NCBI GenBank assembly: GCA_945947575.1
Contig: CAMEYM010000018.1
Coordinates: 1-64,000, forward strand
Source: Rhizobium sp. Q54
Lineage (GTDB): Bacteria; Pseudomonadota; Alphaproteobacteria; UBA2966; CAIVPW01
Reading direction: 5' to 3'
Length of the DNA: 64,000 bases
This document shows positions 52,290 to 64,000 of the stretch, one piece after another. The number at the start of each line of letters is the position of its first letter. Position 1 is the first letter of the stretch. Below the pieces are notes generated by a model, which did no database searches, was not told where the DNA came from, and saw only the letters and a program-made list of their open reading frames with translations. Both the position numbers and the translations under genes were made by a program.

Positions 52290-53057
52290 ATGACGCGACG
52301 CAAACAGATCTACGAAGGCAAGGCCAAGGTGCTGTTCGAGGGCCCCGAGCCCGGCACGCTCGTCCAGTACTTCAAGGATGATGCGAGCGCGAACAACAAC
52401 CAGAAGAAGGGCACCATCACCGGAAAGGGCGTGCTCAACAACCGCATCTCCGAGTACTTGATGACCAAGCTCGGCGAGATCGGCGTGCCGACGCACTTCG
52501 TGCGCCGCCTGAACATGCGCGAGCAGTTGATCCGCGAGGTCGAGATCATTCCCCTCGAGATCATCGTGCGCAACGTCGCCGCCGGTTCGATTTCCAAGCG
52601 CCTCGGCATTCCCGAGGGCACCACTCTGCCGCGCTCGATCGTCGAGTTCTGCTACAAGGCCGACGAGCTTGGCGACCCGTTCGTCTCGGAAGAGCACATC
52701 ACCGCGTTCGGCTGGGCGACGCCGCAAGAGCTTGACGAGATCATGTCGCTCTCGCTGCGCATCAACGACTTCCTGTGCGGACTGTTCCTCGGCGTCGGCA
52801 TCCGGCTGATCGACTTCAAGCTCGAGTTCGGGCGCTACTACAACCAGAACGACGAGATGAGTATCATCCTCGCGGACGAGATCAGCCCCGACTCGTGCCG
52901 CCTGTGGGACGTGCGCACCAACGACAAGATGGACAAGGATCGCTTCCGCAAGGACCTCGGCGGCGTCGCCGAGGCCTACCAGGAGGTGGCCCAGCGCCTC
53001 GGCATCCTGCCCGAGAGCGGTCCGCGCGACATGCCCGGCCCCAAGGTGATGCAATAG
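52290..53057 (+). CDS. purC: SAICAR synthetase
   Basis: This 255-aa enzyme joins aspartate to CAIR. It has [57 protein letters not shown] and [14 protein letters not shown], all family motifs. It begins a purC-purS-purQ-purL run. ATG 52290 follows CAGGACAGG. Confidence 0.96.
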   Translation: MTRRKQIYEGKAKVLFEGPEPGTLVQYFKDDASANNNQKKGTITGKGVLNNRISEYLMTKLGEIGVPTHFVRRLNMREQLIREVEIIPLEIIVRNVAAGSISKRLGIPEGTTLPRSIVEFCYKADELGDPFVSEEHITAFGWATPQELDEIMSLSLRINDFLCGLFLGVGIRLIDFKLEFGRYYNQNDEMSIILADEISPDSCRLWDVRTNDKMDKDRFRKDLGGVAEAYQEVAQRLGILPESGPRDMPGPKVMQ

Positions 53058-53074
53058 CCGCGACGGAGACGTTC

Positions 53075-53317
53075 TTGAAGGCAAGAGTTCACGTGACGCT
53101 CAAGCAGGGCGTCCTCGATCCGCAGGGCAAGGCGATCGCCAATGCCCTCCACGCGCTCGGCTTCGACAGCGTCGAGGGCGTCCGCCAGGGCAAGTTCCTC
53201 GAGCTCGACCTGAAGGACACCGACAAGGCGAGCGTGGAGAAGAACGTGAAGAGCATGTGCGAGCGCCTGCTCGCCAACACGGTCATCGAGGACTACGCGT
53301 TCGAAGTCCTGAAGTAG
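53075..53317 (+). CDS. purS: FGAM synthase subunit PurS
   Basis: This 80-aa protein (KARVHVTLKQGVLDPQGKAI, GVRQGKFLELDL, CERLLANTVIEDYAFEV) bridges PurL and PurQ in the three-part FGAM synthase. TTG 53075 has GGAGA six bases before. It lies 17 bases after purC. Confidence 0.95.
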   Translation: MKARVHVTLKQGVLDPQGKAIANALHALGFDSVEGVRQGKFLELDLKDTDKASVEKNVKSMCERLLANTVIEDYAFEVLK

Positions 53318-53335
53318 CCTTGGCGAAGTCCTGAC

Positions 53336-56265
<2,930 letters not shown>

Positions 56266-56281
56266 GGTTTGGGGGCAACCC

Positions 56282-56515
56282 ATGGCGATGAAGGCCGACG
56301 AAATCGAGCGCCTGATCAAGGAGGCGTTCCCCGACGCGGTCGTGAAGATCGACGACCTGCGCGGCGACGGCGACCACTATGCCGCGCGCGTGATCTCGAA
56401 GGCCTTCGTGGGCGTGCCGCGGGTGCGGCAGCACCAAATGGTATACTCGGCCCTCAAGGGCCGCATGGGCGGCGAGTTGCACGCACTGGCGCTGCAGACC
56501 GAAACGCCCAAGTAG
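56282..56515 (+). CDS. BolA-family protein
   Basis: This 77-aa protein has the BolA fold pattern: [50 protein letters not shown]. The conserved His (RQHQ) and the lack of Cys in the loop fit the BolA2/IbaG-like type. With the monothiol glutaredoxin that follows 11 bases later it should form a [2Fe-2S]-bridged complex in iron-sulfur trafficking. Confidence 0.95.
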   Translation: MAMKADEIERLIKEAFPDAVVKIDDLRGDGDHYAARVISKAFVGVPRVRQHQMVYSALKGRMGGELHALALQTETPK

Positions 56516-56526
56516 GAGGAGAACCG

Positions 56527-56877
56527 ATGAGCGAGACCACAGCCGGCAATCCGGTCCACGACCGCATTCGCCAGGAGATCAAGGACAACTCCGTCGTCCT
56601 GTTCATGAAGGGCACGCCCGCCTTCCCGATGTGCGGGTTCTCCGCCGCGGTGGTGCAGGTGCTCAACAACATGGGCGTGCAGTACAAGGGCATCGACGTC
56701 CTCACCGATCCCGGCCTGCGCCAGGGCATCAAGGAATTCTCGGACTGGCCGACGATCCCGCAGCTCTACGTGAAGGGCGAGTTCATCGGCGGCTGCGACA
56801 TCGTCCGCGAGATGCAGACGTCGGGCGAGCTCAAGACCTTGTTCGCCGACAAGGGCGTGGCGACCAAAGCCGCGTAG
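56527..56877 (+). CDS. grxD: Monothiol glutaredoxin GrxD
   Basis: This 116-aa glutaredoxin has [12 protein letters not shown] (CGFS at 36-39), [20 protein letters not shown] and the GSH-binding TVP-like region. CGFS glutaredoxins carry [2Fe-2S] clusters together with BolA. ATG 56527 follows GGAGGAGAA. A strong terminator comes 22 bases after the stop. Confidence 0.96.
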   Translation: MSETTAGNPVHDRIRQEIKDNSVVLFMKGTPAFPMCGFSAAVVQVLNNMGVQYKGIDVLTDPGLRQGIKEFSDWPTIPQLYVKGEFIGGCDIVREMQTSGELKTLFADKGVATKAA

Positions 56878-56899
56878 CGCGCCAAACACGCTGCGAACG

Positions 56900-56929
56900 A
56901 AGGGCGCCCATCGGGCGCCCTTTTCGTTT
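56900..56929 (+). terminator. Rho-independent terminator of pur-bolA-grxD run
   Basis: AAGGGCGCCC (56900-56909), loop ATC and GGGCGCCCTT (56913-56922) form a perfect ten-base stem followed by TTCGTTT. It ends the purC-to-grxD run just before the convergent MFS gene. Confidence 0.9.
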
Positions 56930-58168
56930 CTATTCGGCCGGTTGCGGCGCGCGCTGCTTCGCGATGAGGAACAGCACGGCCCACGACGCAAAGATGCACA
57001 CGCCGCCCAGCACGAAGGGCGTGTGGATGTCGAGCACCGCTGCGCCAACTCCGCCGATCGCGGGCGCCAGAGCGGCACCTAGGGCCATGAGGGAGCCGTT
57101 GATGCCGAGCGCGACGCCTTGGCGCTGCGGCGACACCGCGCGGCTGATGAGCGCGGGCATGTTGGCCATGGTCAGTCCCTGCGGGATGGAGGTGAAGGGG
57201 ATCAGCGCGATCACCAGCCACCACGTCGGCATGAACGAGAACACCACCATGCTGGCCGCGACGGTCAACATGGAGACGCGCAGGATCGCACGCTCCGAGA
57301 ATCGCGTCGTCAGGACCCGCAGGACGACCAGTTGTGCGAAGGTGACGCACAGGCCGACGGCCGCGAACGCCATGCCGACTTGCGCGGCATTGAAGCCGAG
57401 CTCGTTCACCAGGAACACGCCGTAGAACGGCGGCAGGAAGCCGAACCCCAAGAGGTAGAGGAACGACGCGGCGTAGAGCGTGCGCGTGTCGGCGTCGCGC
57501 ACGGCGGCGGCGATGTTGCGGGCGCCCTTCCACACCGTGAAGGCCGTCCGCGCCAGTGCGGCGCGCGTGTTGGTCTCGGGCAGGAACAGCGCAACGAACA
57601 GGACATTGAGCGTGCCCAGCGCACCGGCCACCCAGAACGGCATGGCGGGATCGTCGGTAAACCCGGCGATCCAACCGGACAGCAGCGGCCCCAGGATGAA
57701 CCCGATGCCGAACGCTGCACCGATCAGACCGAAGTTCTTGGCGCGGTCCTTCGGCGCCGTGACATCGGCGATGGTCGCCTGGGCAATGGCGGCGTTGCCG
57801 GCGGCGATGCCGGCGATCGCCCGTGCGAAGAACAGAAGTGCGAGCGACTCGATCTCGACGCCGACACCGAAAAGGACCTGCGATGCGGCCAGGACGCCGA
57901 CACCCACGATCAGCAGGCGCTTGCGTCCGAAGCGATCGGACAGCTCACCGGCGATGGGTGCGGCGATGAACTGCGTCACGCCCCACAGCGCCATCAGCAC
58001 CCCCGCCATCAGGAACTGCATGCTCTGCGAGTAGCCGTCGAGCAGGAACCCCGGCGAGGACGGGTCGGTGAACAGGATCGGGATGATCGGGATCACCATG
58101 CCGAACCCGATCATGTCGAGCAGCAGGGTGGCGAACAGCACCGGCAGAACGCGTGGTTGCGGATTCAT
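56930..58168 (-). CDS. MFS transporter, TetA-like
   Basis: This 412-aa transporter has 12 hydrophobic segments with motif [15 protein letters not shown] and the TetA/MdtG-like features [15 protein letters not shown] and [20 protein letters not shown]. It is probably a proton-driven drug or metabolite exporter; tetracycline itself need not be the substrate. It follows rpsD on the minus strand but is separated from it by a strong terminator, so it has its own promoter or depends on read-through. Confidence 0.92.
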   Translation of the reverse strand: MNPQPRVLPVLFATLLLDMIGFGMVIPIIPILFTDPSSPGFLLDGYSQSMQFLMAGVLMALWGVTQFIAAPIAGELSDRFGRKRLLIVGVGVLAASQVLFGVGVEIESLALLFFARAIAGIAAGNAAIAQATIADVTAPKDRAKNFGLIGAAFGIGFILGPLLSGWIAGFTDDPAMPFWVAGALGTLNVLFVALFLPETNTRAALARTAFTVWKGARNIAAAVRDADTRTLYAASFLYLLGFGFLPPFYGVFLVNELGFNAAQVGMAFAAVGLCVTFAQLVVLRVLTTRFSERAILRVSMLTVAASMVVFSFMPTWWLVIALIPFTSIPQGLTMANMPALISRAVSPQRQGVALGINGSLMALGAALAPAIGGVGAAVLDIHTPFVLGGVCIFASWAVLFLIAKQRAPQPAE

Positions 58169-58181
58169 CGGCCTCGGAACT

Positions 58182-58218
58182 CCAAACGAAAAGAGCCGCG
58201 GGGGCGACCCGCGGCTCT
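58182..58218 (-). terminator. Rho-independent terminator of rpsD
   Basis: On the minus strand AGAGCCGCGGG, a five-base loop and CCCGCGGCTCT form an 11-base stem (58218-58192) followed by TTTTCGTTT. It lies 26 bases after the rpsD stop. Confidence 0.92.
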
Positions 58219-58243
58219 GTATCTCAACCTTGGTGCGGCGCGA

Positions 58244-58861
58244 CTAGCGTGAGTAGAACTCGACGACCAGGTGCGGCTGCATCTGCACGGGGTACGGAAC
58301 CTCGGCGAACGCCGGGATGCGCAGGAAGGTGCCCTTCAGGTTGGCTTGATCGACCTGGAGGAAGTCCGGCACTTCGCGCTCGCCCGACTGGGCGGCTTCG
58401 AGCACGTTGGCGTTCTCGCGCATCTTCGGGGCGACCTCGATCACGTCACCCGGCTTCAGCATGTAGCCGCCGACGTTGACGCGCTTGCCGTTGACGCGGA
58501 TGTGGCCGTGGTTGATGAGCTGGCGCGTCGCGAACACGGTCGGCGCGAACTTCATGCGGTAGACGACCGTCGACAAGCGGCGCTCCAACAGCCCGATCAG
58601 GTACTCGGACGTGTCGCCCGGCAGGCGGATCGCCTCGCGGTACAAGTTGCGGAACTGGCGCTCGCCAATCTCGCCATAGTAGGCCTTGAGCTTCTGCTTG
58701 GCGGCGAGCTGGTTGCCGTAGTCCGACAAGCGGCGGCGGCGCGCCTGGCCGTGCTGGCCCGGGCGGTAGTCGCGGCGGTTGATGGCGCTCTTCGGCCGGC
58801 CCCACAGGTTAACGCCCAGGGCGCGATTGATCTTGTACTTGGACGTGGCGCGTTTGGTCAT
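58244..58861 (-). CDS. rpsD: 30S ribosomal protein S4
   Basis: This 205-aa primary 16S-binding protein has [21 protein letters not shown], the S4 RNA-binding fold [29 protein letters not shown], and the C-terminal VEFYSR. The zinc cysteines of some S4 types are absent (C-minus form). The ATG at 58861 starts [10 protein letters not shown]. It is a single-gene unit here with its own terminator, apart from the alpha operon, as in other Alphaproteobacteria. Confidence 0.97.
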   Translation of the reverse strand: MTKRATSKYKINRALGVNLWGRPKSAINRRDYRPGQHGQARRRRLSDYGNQLAAKQKLKAYYGEIGERQFRNLYREAIRLPGDTSEYLIGLLERRLSTVVYRMKFAPTVFATRQLINHGHIRVNGKRVNVGGYMLKPGDVIEVAPKMRENANVLEAAQSGEREVPDFLQVDQANLKGTFLRIPAFAEVPYPVQMQPHLVVEFYSR

Positions 58862-59081
58862 GTGGTCCTTGGCTGGCGGCGGCCGGGGTCGCGGCCCTTT
58901 TCGGGCCGTGGCCTTGGCCACAATAGGTGCTTAAGCGCCCGGAAGACCGTGGCCCTCGGGGCGCGGGTACTTAGCCCAGGGGGCCGCGCCTTGTCAAACC
59001 AAGGCTGGGTCCCGAAGCCCGCAAGCGGGCCCTTTCGAATTGGCCCACAGCGCAGGGCGGCCAGGCGTGCTTAGGTGGGAC

Positions 59082-59453
59082 ATGGTCACCTCCAGCGCGA
59101 CCCTCGGCCTGCTCCGCGAGGCGATCCGCGCCCGCCGCCACGTGCGGTTCATGGCCAATGGCAACGAGCGCGAGTTCTCGCCCCACGTCCTGGGCACCAA
59201 GGATGGCTCCTGGCGGGTTTTCGGCTGGCAGTCCGCCGGAGGTTCGGGGACCAAGCTGAAGGCAGGGGGCGACTGGCGCTGCTTCGCGCTGGAGAAGGTC
59301 ACCGCCCTGCGGCTGTCCGAGGACCCCTGGTCGATCGGCGACCCCACCGGGGAGTATGGGCTGAGCTGCATCAGCCTGATCGACACCGCCGCCGACCTCG
59401 AATACGCCGCCAAGTCCCTGCAACGCACCAAGCGCAGGCCGCACCAGACCTAG
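59082..59453 (+). CDS. Small WYL-like protein of unknown function
   Basis: This 123-aa protein (LREAIRARRHVRFMANGNER, FSPHVLGTKDGSWRVFGWQ, GDWRCFALEKVTAL) reads like a free-standing WYL-type domain without the usual helix-turn-helix. WYL domains bind nucleotides or nucleic acid in regulators. ATG 59082 has AGGTGG five bases before. It is convergent with trmJ (stops overlap by four bases) and divergent from rpsD. Confidence 0.65.
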   Translation: MVTSSATLGLLREAIRARRHVRFMANGNEREFSPHVLGTKDGSWRVFGWQSAGGSGTKLKAGGDWRCFALEKVTALRLSEDPWSIGDPTGEYGLSCISLIDTAADLEYAAKSLQRTKRRPHQT

Positions 59454-60232
59454 GTCCGCTTGCGCTTCGGGCTGCCCTCGGCGAGGGCCTTGATGATGCC
59501 GCGCAGGGTGCGCACGTCCTGCTCGCTGAGGCCGGCACGCTGGAACATGTTGCGGATGTTGCGCGTCATGCGCTTTGCCTTCTCGCTCGGCCAGAAGAAT
59601 CCGGCCGCATCGAGTTCGCTTTCGAGGTGCAGGAACATATCCATCACCTCCTTGCTCGAGGCCTTGCCGGAGTGACGGCCGCGGCGGCGCACGGGCCCCC
59701 GGCTGCCCGGCTGGTCGCCGAGGCAGAACCACTCGTAGCCGATCAGCAGCACCGCATGGGCGAGGTTGAGCGAAGCGAAGCCCGGATTGGCCGGGATGAC
59801 GATGACCGCGTCCGAGATGGCGAGGTCATCGTTGTGCAGACCGGTGCGCTCAGGCCCGAACAGCACGCCGGCTGCTTCGCCCTTGGCGACGTGCTCGCGC
59901 AGGCGCTTGGCGCCCTCCTCCGCGGTGAGCACGGTCTTCGCCATGTCTCGCGGCCGCGCCGAAGCGGCGTAGATGAACTGCAGGTCAGCGATGGCGTCGG
60001 CGGTGCTTGCGTAGACTCGCGCGCGTTCGGTGACCGCCTCGGCGCCCGAGCTCGACGCGATCGCCTTCTCGTTGGGCCACCCTTGGCGTGGCTCGACGAG
60101 GCGCAGGTCGGACAGGCCGAAGTTCAGCATGGCGCGCGCGGCGCTGCCGATGTTCTCGCCGAGCTGCGGCTTCACCAGGACGAACGCCGGTCCGCCGAGC
60201 ATGAGCGCTTGGGTGCGATCGGTACCGGCCAT
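59450..60232 (-). CDS. trmJ: tRNA (cytidine/uridine-2'-O-)-methyltransferase TrmJ
   Basis: This 260-aa SPOUT methyltransferase has FVLVKPQLGENIGSAARAMLNFG, LRLVEPRQGWPN, the knot region VLFGPERTGLHNDDLAISD and VIPANPGFASLNLAHAVLL. A helical C-terminal part follows. It should methylate position 32 of tRNA. ATG 60232 follows the rarD stop by two bases, so they are co-transcribed. Confidence 0.93.
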   Translation of the reverse strand: MAGTDRTQALMLGGPAFVLVKPQLGENIGSAARAMLNFGLSDLRLVEPRQGWPNEKAIASSSGAEAVTERARVYASTADAIADLQFIYAASARPRDMAKTVLTAEEGAKRLREHVAKGEAAGVLFGPERTGLHNDDLAISDAVIVIPANPGFASLNLAHAVLLIGYEWFCLGDQPGSRGPVRRRGRHSGKASSKEVMDMFLHLESELDAAGFFWPSEKAKRMTRNIRNMFQRAGLSEQDVRTLRGIIKALAEGSPKRKRT

Positions 60233-60234
60233 GG

Positions 60235-61116
60235 CTAGGCCACTTGGGCCCGCGCGGCGCGGGGCCACGCGTAGAGGGCGAGCGCCACCCAGATGCAGCC
60301 GAAGGTCACCATGTCCGCTGTTGCAAACGTCTCGCCGAAATAGGTCACGGCCAGGATGAATTGAATCGAGGGCGACAGGAACTGCAGGATGCCGATGGTC
60401 GCAAGCCGCAAGCGCCGCGACGCCGCAGTGAACCATACCAGCGGCAACGCGGTGGTGATGCCGGCGAGCACCAGGGCAAGGCTGAGGCCGGCGTTGTCCG
60501 GCCCGAACACTCCCGCCGCGCCAGCGTACCAAAGGTAGGCCAGCGCGAACGGAGCGAGCCATAGCACCTCGATGGTCAGCCCTTCGAGCGACGACGGCTG
60601 CGCGATCTTGCGCAAGTAGGAGTACAGGGCGAACGAGCTTGCCAGCCACAGGGCGATCCATGGCCACTGGCCGAAGGCCACGGCATGGTTGACGACGCCG
60701 ACCATGGCGAGGCCGACCGCCACCGATTGCGGCCAGCTCAGACGCTCGCGCAGCAGCGCGATGCCGAGGAGCACCGAGAACAGGGGGCTGATGAAATAGC
60801 CGAGGCTCGACTGCAGCACCTGTCCGCGGTTGACCGCGAAGATGAACCCAAGCCAGTTGGAAGCGATCAGCAACGCGGTGACCGCCAACAACAGCAGGGC
60901 CCTGCGGTCGGCCAGGTGCACCCGCAATAGCTGCGCCCGGTCCTTGATCCAGCACAGGACCAGCACGATGGCGAGCGACCACAGGGTACGATGGGCGATC
61001 ACCTCGCCCGGCGGGACGGGCCGAAGTGTGTCATAGAGCAGCGGGATGAAGCCCCACACCGCGATGGCGGCGAGCGCATAGGCGACGCCGGCGCGCGCCG
61101 AAGACGTCTCGCTCAC
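60235..61116 (-). CDS. rarD: RarD/EamA-family transporter
   Basis: This 293-aa membrane protein has ten hydrophobic segments and RarD-specific features: GVAYALAAIAVWGFIPLLY at the start, HRTLWSL, ASNWLGFIFAVNRGQVLQSS, LGYFISPLFSVLLG and QFLSPSIQFILAV. It belongs to the drug/metabolite transporter superfamily; the substrate is unknown. GTG 61116 is chosen because the upstream residues are the tail of the preceding gene read in another frame. Confidence 0.92.
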   Translation of the reverse strand: MSETSSARAGVAYALAAIAVWGFIPLLYDTLRPVPPGEVIAHRTLWSLAIVLVLCWIKDRAQLLRVHLADRRALLLLAVTALLIASNWLGFIFAVNRGQVLQSSLGYFISPLFSVLLGIALLRERLSWPQSVAVGLAMVGVVNHAVAFGQWPWIALWLASSFALYSYLRKIAQPSSLEGLTIEVLWLAPFALAYLWYAGAAGVFGPDNAGLSLALVLAGITTALPLVWFTAASRRLRLATIGILQFLSPSIQFILAVTYFGETFATADMVTFGCIWVALALYAWPRAARAQVA

Positions 61117-61120
61117 GGGG

Positions 61121-61723
61121 TCAGCGACGGAACTGCTTTTCGAGCATGTCGACCACGTTCTCGGCATCGCCGAGATCGCAGTCCGGGGCGCGCTCGGCGC
61201 CCACTTCGGACTCCATGCGGCGCAGCATGGGTTCCGTCTCGCGCACCGCCATGATGGCGGGATTGAGGAACGTAGTGGCGGCGAACGACAGTCCGTTGTG
61301 CGGCGCCAGCATGCGCAGGCCGCCGCGCGCCTCCTCGTAGCTCGCGTAGAAGCTGATGATGCGCAACACGTAGGACGATGGCAACACGCCGACCTTGTCG
61401 ACCAGGCGCTCGAACAGCACGGGCGCCGGCGGCATGTTCTCCGCGATGAACTCCTCGCCGAGGTCGGCGTGGCGCATGGCCTTGTCGGCGACCAGACGCG
61501 CCACCACGGCGACCTTCTCGCGCAGCACGACGATCTCGCCGTAGAGCGCCGCCAGGATGGCGCGCGTCTCGTTGAGGCGGCGCTCGGCCTCGCGCCGGCG
61601 CGTGGCGCGCGCGTTGAGGTTGAGCGAGATCACCAGCAGGAGGAAGCCGGTGAGGATGGCGATGCCTTCCTGCCAATCCTTCAGGATTGCGAAGAACGCG
61701 TCGAACGACGAGAGCGCAGGCAC
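61121..61723 (-). CDS. Membrane protein of unknown function
   Basis: This 200-aa protein has one transmembrane helix (about 20-37, GIAILTGFLLLVISLNLNA), then a basic helical stretch (ARATRRREAERRLNETRAIL) and a mostly helical cytoplasmic part. I do not recognise the family. It starts three bases after the cimA stop and ends four bases before rarD, so it sits inside the cysS-cimA-rarD-trmJ run. Confidence 0.75.
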   Translation of the reverse strand: MPALSSFDAFFAILKDWQEGIAILTGFLLLVISLNLNARATRRREAERRLNETRAILAALYGEIVVLREKVAVVARLVADKAMRHADLGEEFIAENMPPAPVLFERLVDKVGVLPSSYVLRIISFYASYEEARGGLRMLAPHNGLSFAATTFLNPAIMAVRETEPMLRRMESEVGAERAPDCDLGDAENVVDMLEKQFRR

Positions 61724-61726
61724 GGC

Positions 61727-63346
61727 CTACTCAGCCGCCTTGATCACCGCGGCGGGCGCGCCGGAGCGGTAGAGCTTGTAGACGATCGAGTCGAACAGCG
61801 CCTGGAACGACGCGTCGATGATGTTGGCGGAGACGCCGACGGTGCCCCAGCGGTGGCCCTTGGCGTCGCGGCTTTCGATCATGACGCGCGTCACGGCGCC
61901 GGTGCCCTGGGTGAGGATGCGCACCTTGAAGTCGACGAGTTCGAGGTCGGCGAGGTAGGCCGAGTACTTGCCGAGCTCCTGACGCAGCGCGTGGTCGAGG
62001 GCGTTGACCGGGCCGTTGCCCTCGCCCACCGACAACAGCGTCTCGCCGTCGACTACGCTCTTCACCATGGCGTCCGAGGTCGTCACCAGGTCGCCGCGCT
62101 GGTTGTAGCGGCGCTCGACGATGACCCGGAAGCTCGCGACATGGAAATACTCTGGGATACGGCCCAGCGCGCGCAGCGCCATGAGCTCGAAGCTCGCCGG
62201 CGCGTCGTCGTAAGAGTAGCCCTGGTGCTCGCGCTCCTTCATGTCGGTGATGAGACTGGTGAGGCGCGGGTCGTCCGAGGCAACGTCGATGCCGACCTCT
62301 TTCAGCCGCAGCACCACGTTCGCCTTGCCAGCCTGATCCGAAACCAGCACATGGCGCCGGTTGCCGATCGTCTCGGGCGGCACGTGCTCGTAGGTGCGCG
62401 GATCCTTGGCAACCGCCGAGCCGTGCAGGCCGCCCTTGTGCGCGAAGGCGGCAGCGCCGACGTACGGCGCATGGATGTTGGGCGCGCGGTTCAGGCGTTC
62501 ATCGAGCAGGCGCGACACATGGGTCAGATGCTCCAGGCCGCCGGCGGTGATGCCGGTCTCGAACTTGTCGGAAAAGCCCTTCTTGAGCAGCAGCGTTGGG
62601 ATGATCGACACCAGGTTTGCGTTGCCGCAGCGCTCGCCGATGCCGTTGAGGGTGCCCTGGACTTGGCGCACGCCGGCACGCACCGCCGCGAGGCTGTTGG
62701 CGACGGCGTTGTCGGTGTCGTTCTGCGCGTGGACGCCGAGCCGGTCGCCCGGAATGTGCTTGGCCACTTCCGCCACGATGCGCTCGACCTCGTGCGGCAG
62801 GGTGCCGCCGTTGGTGTCGCACAGCACGATCCAGCGCGCGCCCGCGTCGAGGGCGGCGCGCGCGCAGTCGAGGGTGAACTTCGGATTGGCCTTGTAGCCG
62901 TCGAAGAAGTGCTCGGCGTCGAGCATTGCTTCGCGGCCGCGCGCGACGGCGGCGGCGATGCTTTCGCCGATGAGCTTGACCGCCTCGTCCAAGGTCGTGC
63001 CGAGGGCGAGCTCGATCTGCCAGTCCCAAGTCTTGCCTACGAGACAGGCGGCGGGCACGTCCGCGTCGAGAACGGCCTTGAGACCGGGGTCGTTGGATGT
63101 GCTACGGCCTGGGCGCCGCGTCATGCCGAACGCGGTCATCTTGGCGCGCTTCAGCTTGGGCGGCGCCGCGAAGAACGCCGTGTCGGTCGGATTGGCACCC
63201 GGCCAGCCGCCCTCGACATAGTCGATGCCGATGCCATCGAGCGCTTCGGCAATGGCGCGCTTGTCCTCGACCGTGAACGCGACGCCCTGGCTCTGGGCGC
63301 CGTCGCGCAGGGTCGTGTCGAACAGGTAGAGGCGTTCGCGCTTCAC
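61727..63346 (-). CDS. cimA: Citramalate synthase
   Basis: This 539-aa enzyme of the LeuA/HMGL family condenses pyruvate and acetyl-CoA to (R)-citramalate, the start of the threonine-independent route to isoleucine. It has LFDTTLRDGAQSQGVAFT, GIDYVEGGWPGANPTDTAFF (CimA-type rather than LeuA), LGVHAQNDTDNAVANSLAA, QGTLNGIGERCGNANL and HKGGLHGSAV, and a C-terminal allosteric domain. GTG 63346 overlaps the cysS stop. Confidence 0.95.
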   Translation of the reverse strand: MKRERLYLFDTTLRDGAQSQGVAFTVEDKRAIAEALDGIGIDYVEGGWPGANPTDTAFFAAPPKLKRAKMTAFGMTRRPGRSTSNDPGLKAVLDADVPAACLVGKTWDWQIELALGTTLDEAVKLIGESIAAAVARGREAMLDAEHFFDGYKANPKFTLDCARAALDAGARWIVLCDTNGGTLPHEVERIVAEVAKHIPGDRLGVHAQNDTDNAVANSLAAVRAGVRQVQGTLNGIGERCGNANLVSIIPTLLLKKGFSDKFETGITAGGLEHLTHVSRLLDERLNRAPNIHAPYVGAAAFAHKGGLHGSAVAKDPRTYEHVPPETIGNRRHVLVSDQAGKANVVLRLKEVGIDVASDDPRLTSLITDMKEREHQGYSYDDAPASFELMALRALGRIPEYFHVASFRVIVERRYNQRGDLVTTSDAMVKSVVDGETLLSVGEGNGPVNALDHALRQELGKYSAYLADLELVDFKVRILTQGTGAVTRVMIESRDAKGHRWGTVGVSANIIDASFQALFDSIVYKLYRSGAPAAVIKAAE

Positions 63347-64000
63347 GCGCGCCTCCACATAGTTCCCTTTGCCGAGTCCTCGAGCACGATCTTTCTGGCT
63401 TCCAGTACCGCGCGGATGCGATCCGCCTCGGCAAAATTGCGAGCCTTCTTGGCCGCGGTGCGCTGGGCGATGAGCGCGTCGATGTCGGCATCTCCGGCCC
63501 CTGCGGGCCCACGAAACCACGCCTCGGCGCCTTTGGCGAGGACCCCCATGACGCCCGCCGACGCCTTGAGTGCCGCCCGGGCGCCCACGTCGCCCGCCAG
63601 GCCCCGGTCGGCCAGGCCGTGCAGGCGCGCGATCGCCTGGGGCGTGTTGAGGTCGTCGTCGAGGGCGGCGAGGAACTCGGAGTCCGGTTGGCCCGCCGCG
63701 GCATCGCCGGCAGCGCGATACCACCGGTCGAGCGCCTTCTTGGATTGCTCGATGACCTCGTCGGTCCAGTCGAGCCCCTGGCGATAGTGCGCCGATAGCA
63801 GCGTGAGGCGGATCGTCTCGCCGTCATGGGCCTTGAGCAGGTCGTTGGCGAGGACGATGTTGCCGACCGACTTCGCCATCTTCTCGCCGCGCACGGTGAT
63901 GAAGCCGTTGTGCACCCAATACTGCGCCAGCGGCGCGCCGTCGTGCGCGCACCGGCTCTGGGCGATCTCGTTCTCGTGGTGCGGGAAGATCAGGTCCTGG
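63343..64000 (-). CDS. cysS: Cysteinyl-tRNA synthetase, C-terminal part
   Basis: The sequence enters the window inside the gene: the zinc-site stretch FPHHENEIAQSRCAH (about 63990-63945), the KMSKS loop as GEKMAKSVGN, and the C-terminal helical DALR domain, ending GTMWRRA at 63343. It charges tRNA-Cys. The 5' half lies beyond the right edge. Its stop overlaps the cimA start. Confidence 0.96.
   Translation of the reverse strand, partial: QDLIFPHHENEIAQSRCAHDGAPLAQYWVHNGFITVRGEKMAKSVGNIVLANDLLKAHDGETIRLTLLSAHYRQGLDWTDEVIEQSKKALDRWYRAAGDAAAGQPDSEFLAALDDDLNTPQAIARLHGLADRGLAGDVGARAALKASAGVMGVLAKGAEAWFRGPAGAGDADIDALIAQRTAAKKARNFAEADRIRAVLEARKIVLEDSAKGTMWRRA

Noticed and set aside
61298-63787. 829-codon plus-strand frame across cimA
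   Set aside because: Antisense of cimA and cysS, with no recognisable domain and no ribosome site.

Overview
The window looks like chromosomal DNA of a high-GC alphaproteobacterium, most like the Rhodospirillales or a related lineage. The evidence is the 5' end of a 16S rRNA gene with alphaproteobacterial signature stretches, the CtrA/ChpT cell-cycle pair, fliI-fliJ beside ctrA, an F1-ATPase zeta-type inhibitor (DUF1476), a split purS-purQ-purL set followed by bolA and grxD, and tRNA genes with encoded CCA. Most genes are ordinary chromosomal ones. One stretch near the left end is plainly accessory.

Layout. 1-1330: start of an rRNA operon (minus strand) with its leader, promoter and upstream spacer. 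1334-5076: a compact four-gene minus-strand operon of lower GC, reading (5' to 3') unknown 187-aa protein, QueC-like PP-loop enzyme, XRE-HTH/ImmA metallopeptidase, PIN nuclease. It has its own near-consensus promoter and a palindromic operator candidate, and it is the best candidate for an undescribed defence or toxin-antitoxin-like system. 5.4-10.1 kb: a cyclic-nucleotide-binding protein, a sodium:solute symporter, a DUF3089 hydrolase-fold protein and two exported SNase-like proteins with a tiny lipoprotein between them. 10.5-17.5 kb: an ECF sigma / membrane anti-sigma / periplasmic sensor trio (CnrYXH-like) leading into a MacA-MacB-TolC-type efflux operon. 17.6-31 kb: assorted envelope and redox genes, a HtrA-like pseudoprotease, an EAL remnant, a four-gene Gld-type ABC cluster, a cold-shock gene, a cupredoxin with a broken cytochrome P460 gene, and tRNA-Met. 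31-41.6 kb: mnmA, an M23 peptidase, fliJ-fliI, ctrA, a GIY-YIG-like gene, chpT, a ModE-like regulator facing moaA, a rhomboid protease, nadK and an HPF-cold-shock fusion. 41.6-52 kb: regulators, two TorF-type outer-membrane proteins, tRNA-Leu, sfsA, two tandem methionine aminopeptidases, radC, rpiA and purB. 52-57 kb: purC-purS-purQ-purL-bolA-grxD. 57-64 kb: an MFS exporter, rpsD, trmJ, rarD, a membrane protein, cimA and the 3' part of cysS.

How the genes work together. The purine genes give several consecutive steps of IMP and AMP synthesis. CtrA and ChpT belong to one phosphorelay, and the CtrA-type box between fliI and ctrA ties flagellar export to it. The ECF trio probably senses an envelope stress or metal signal and drives the MacAB-TolC-like pump. 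ModE-like protein and MoaA point to local control of molybdenum cofactor synthesis.

Caution on sequence quality. At least five genes (TPR/TM gene, P460, M23 peptidase, chpT, EAL remnant) show apparent one-base frameshifts, several in short G/C runs. Since chpT is normally essential, some of these may be residual sequencing errors rather than real mutations.
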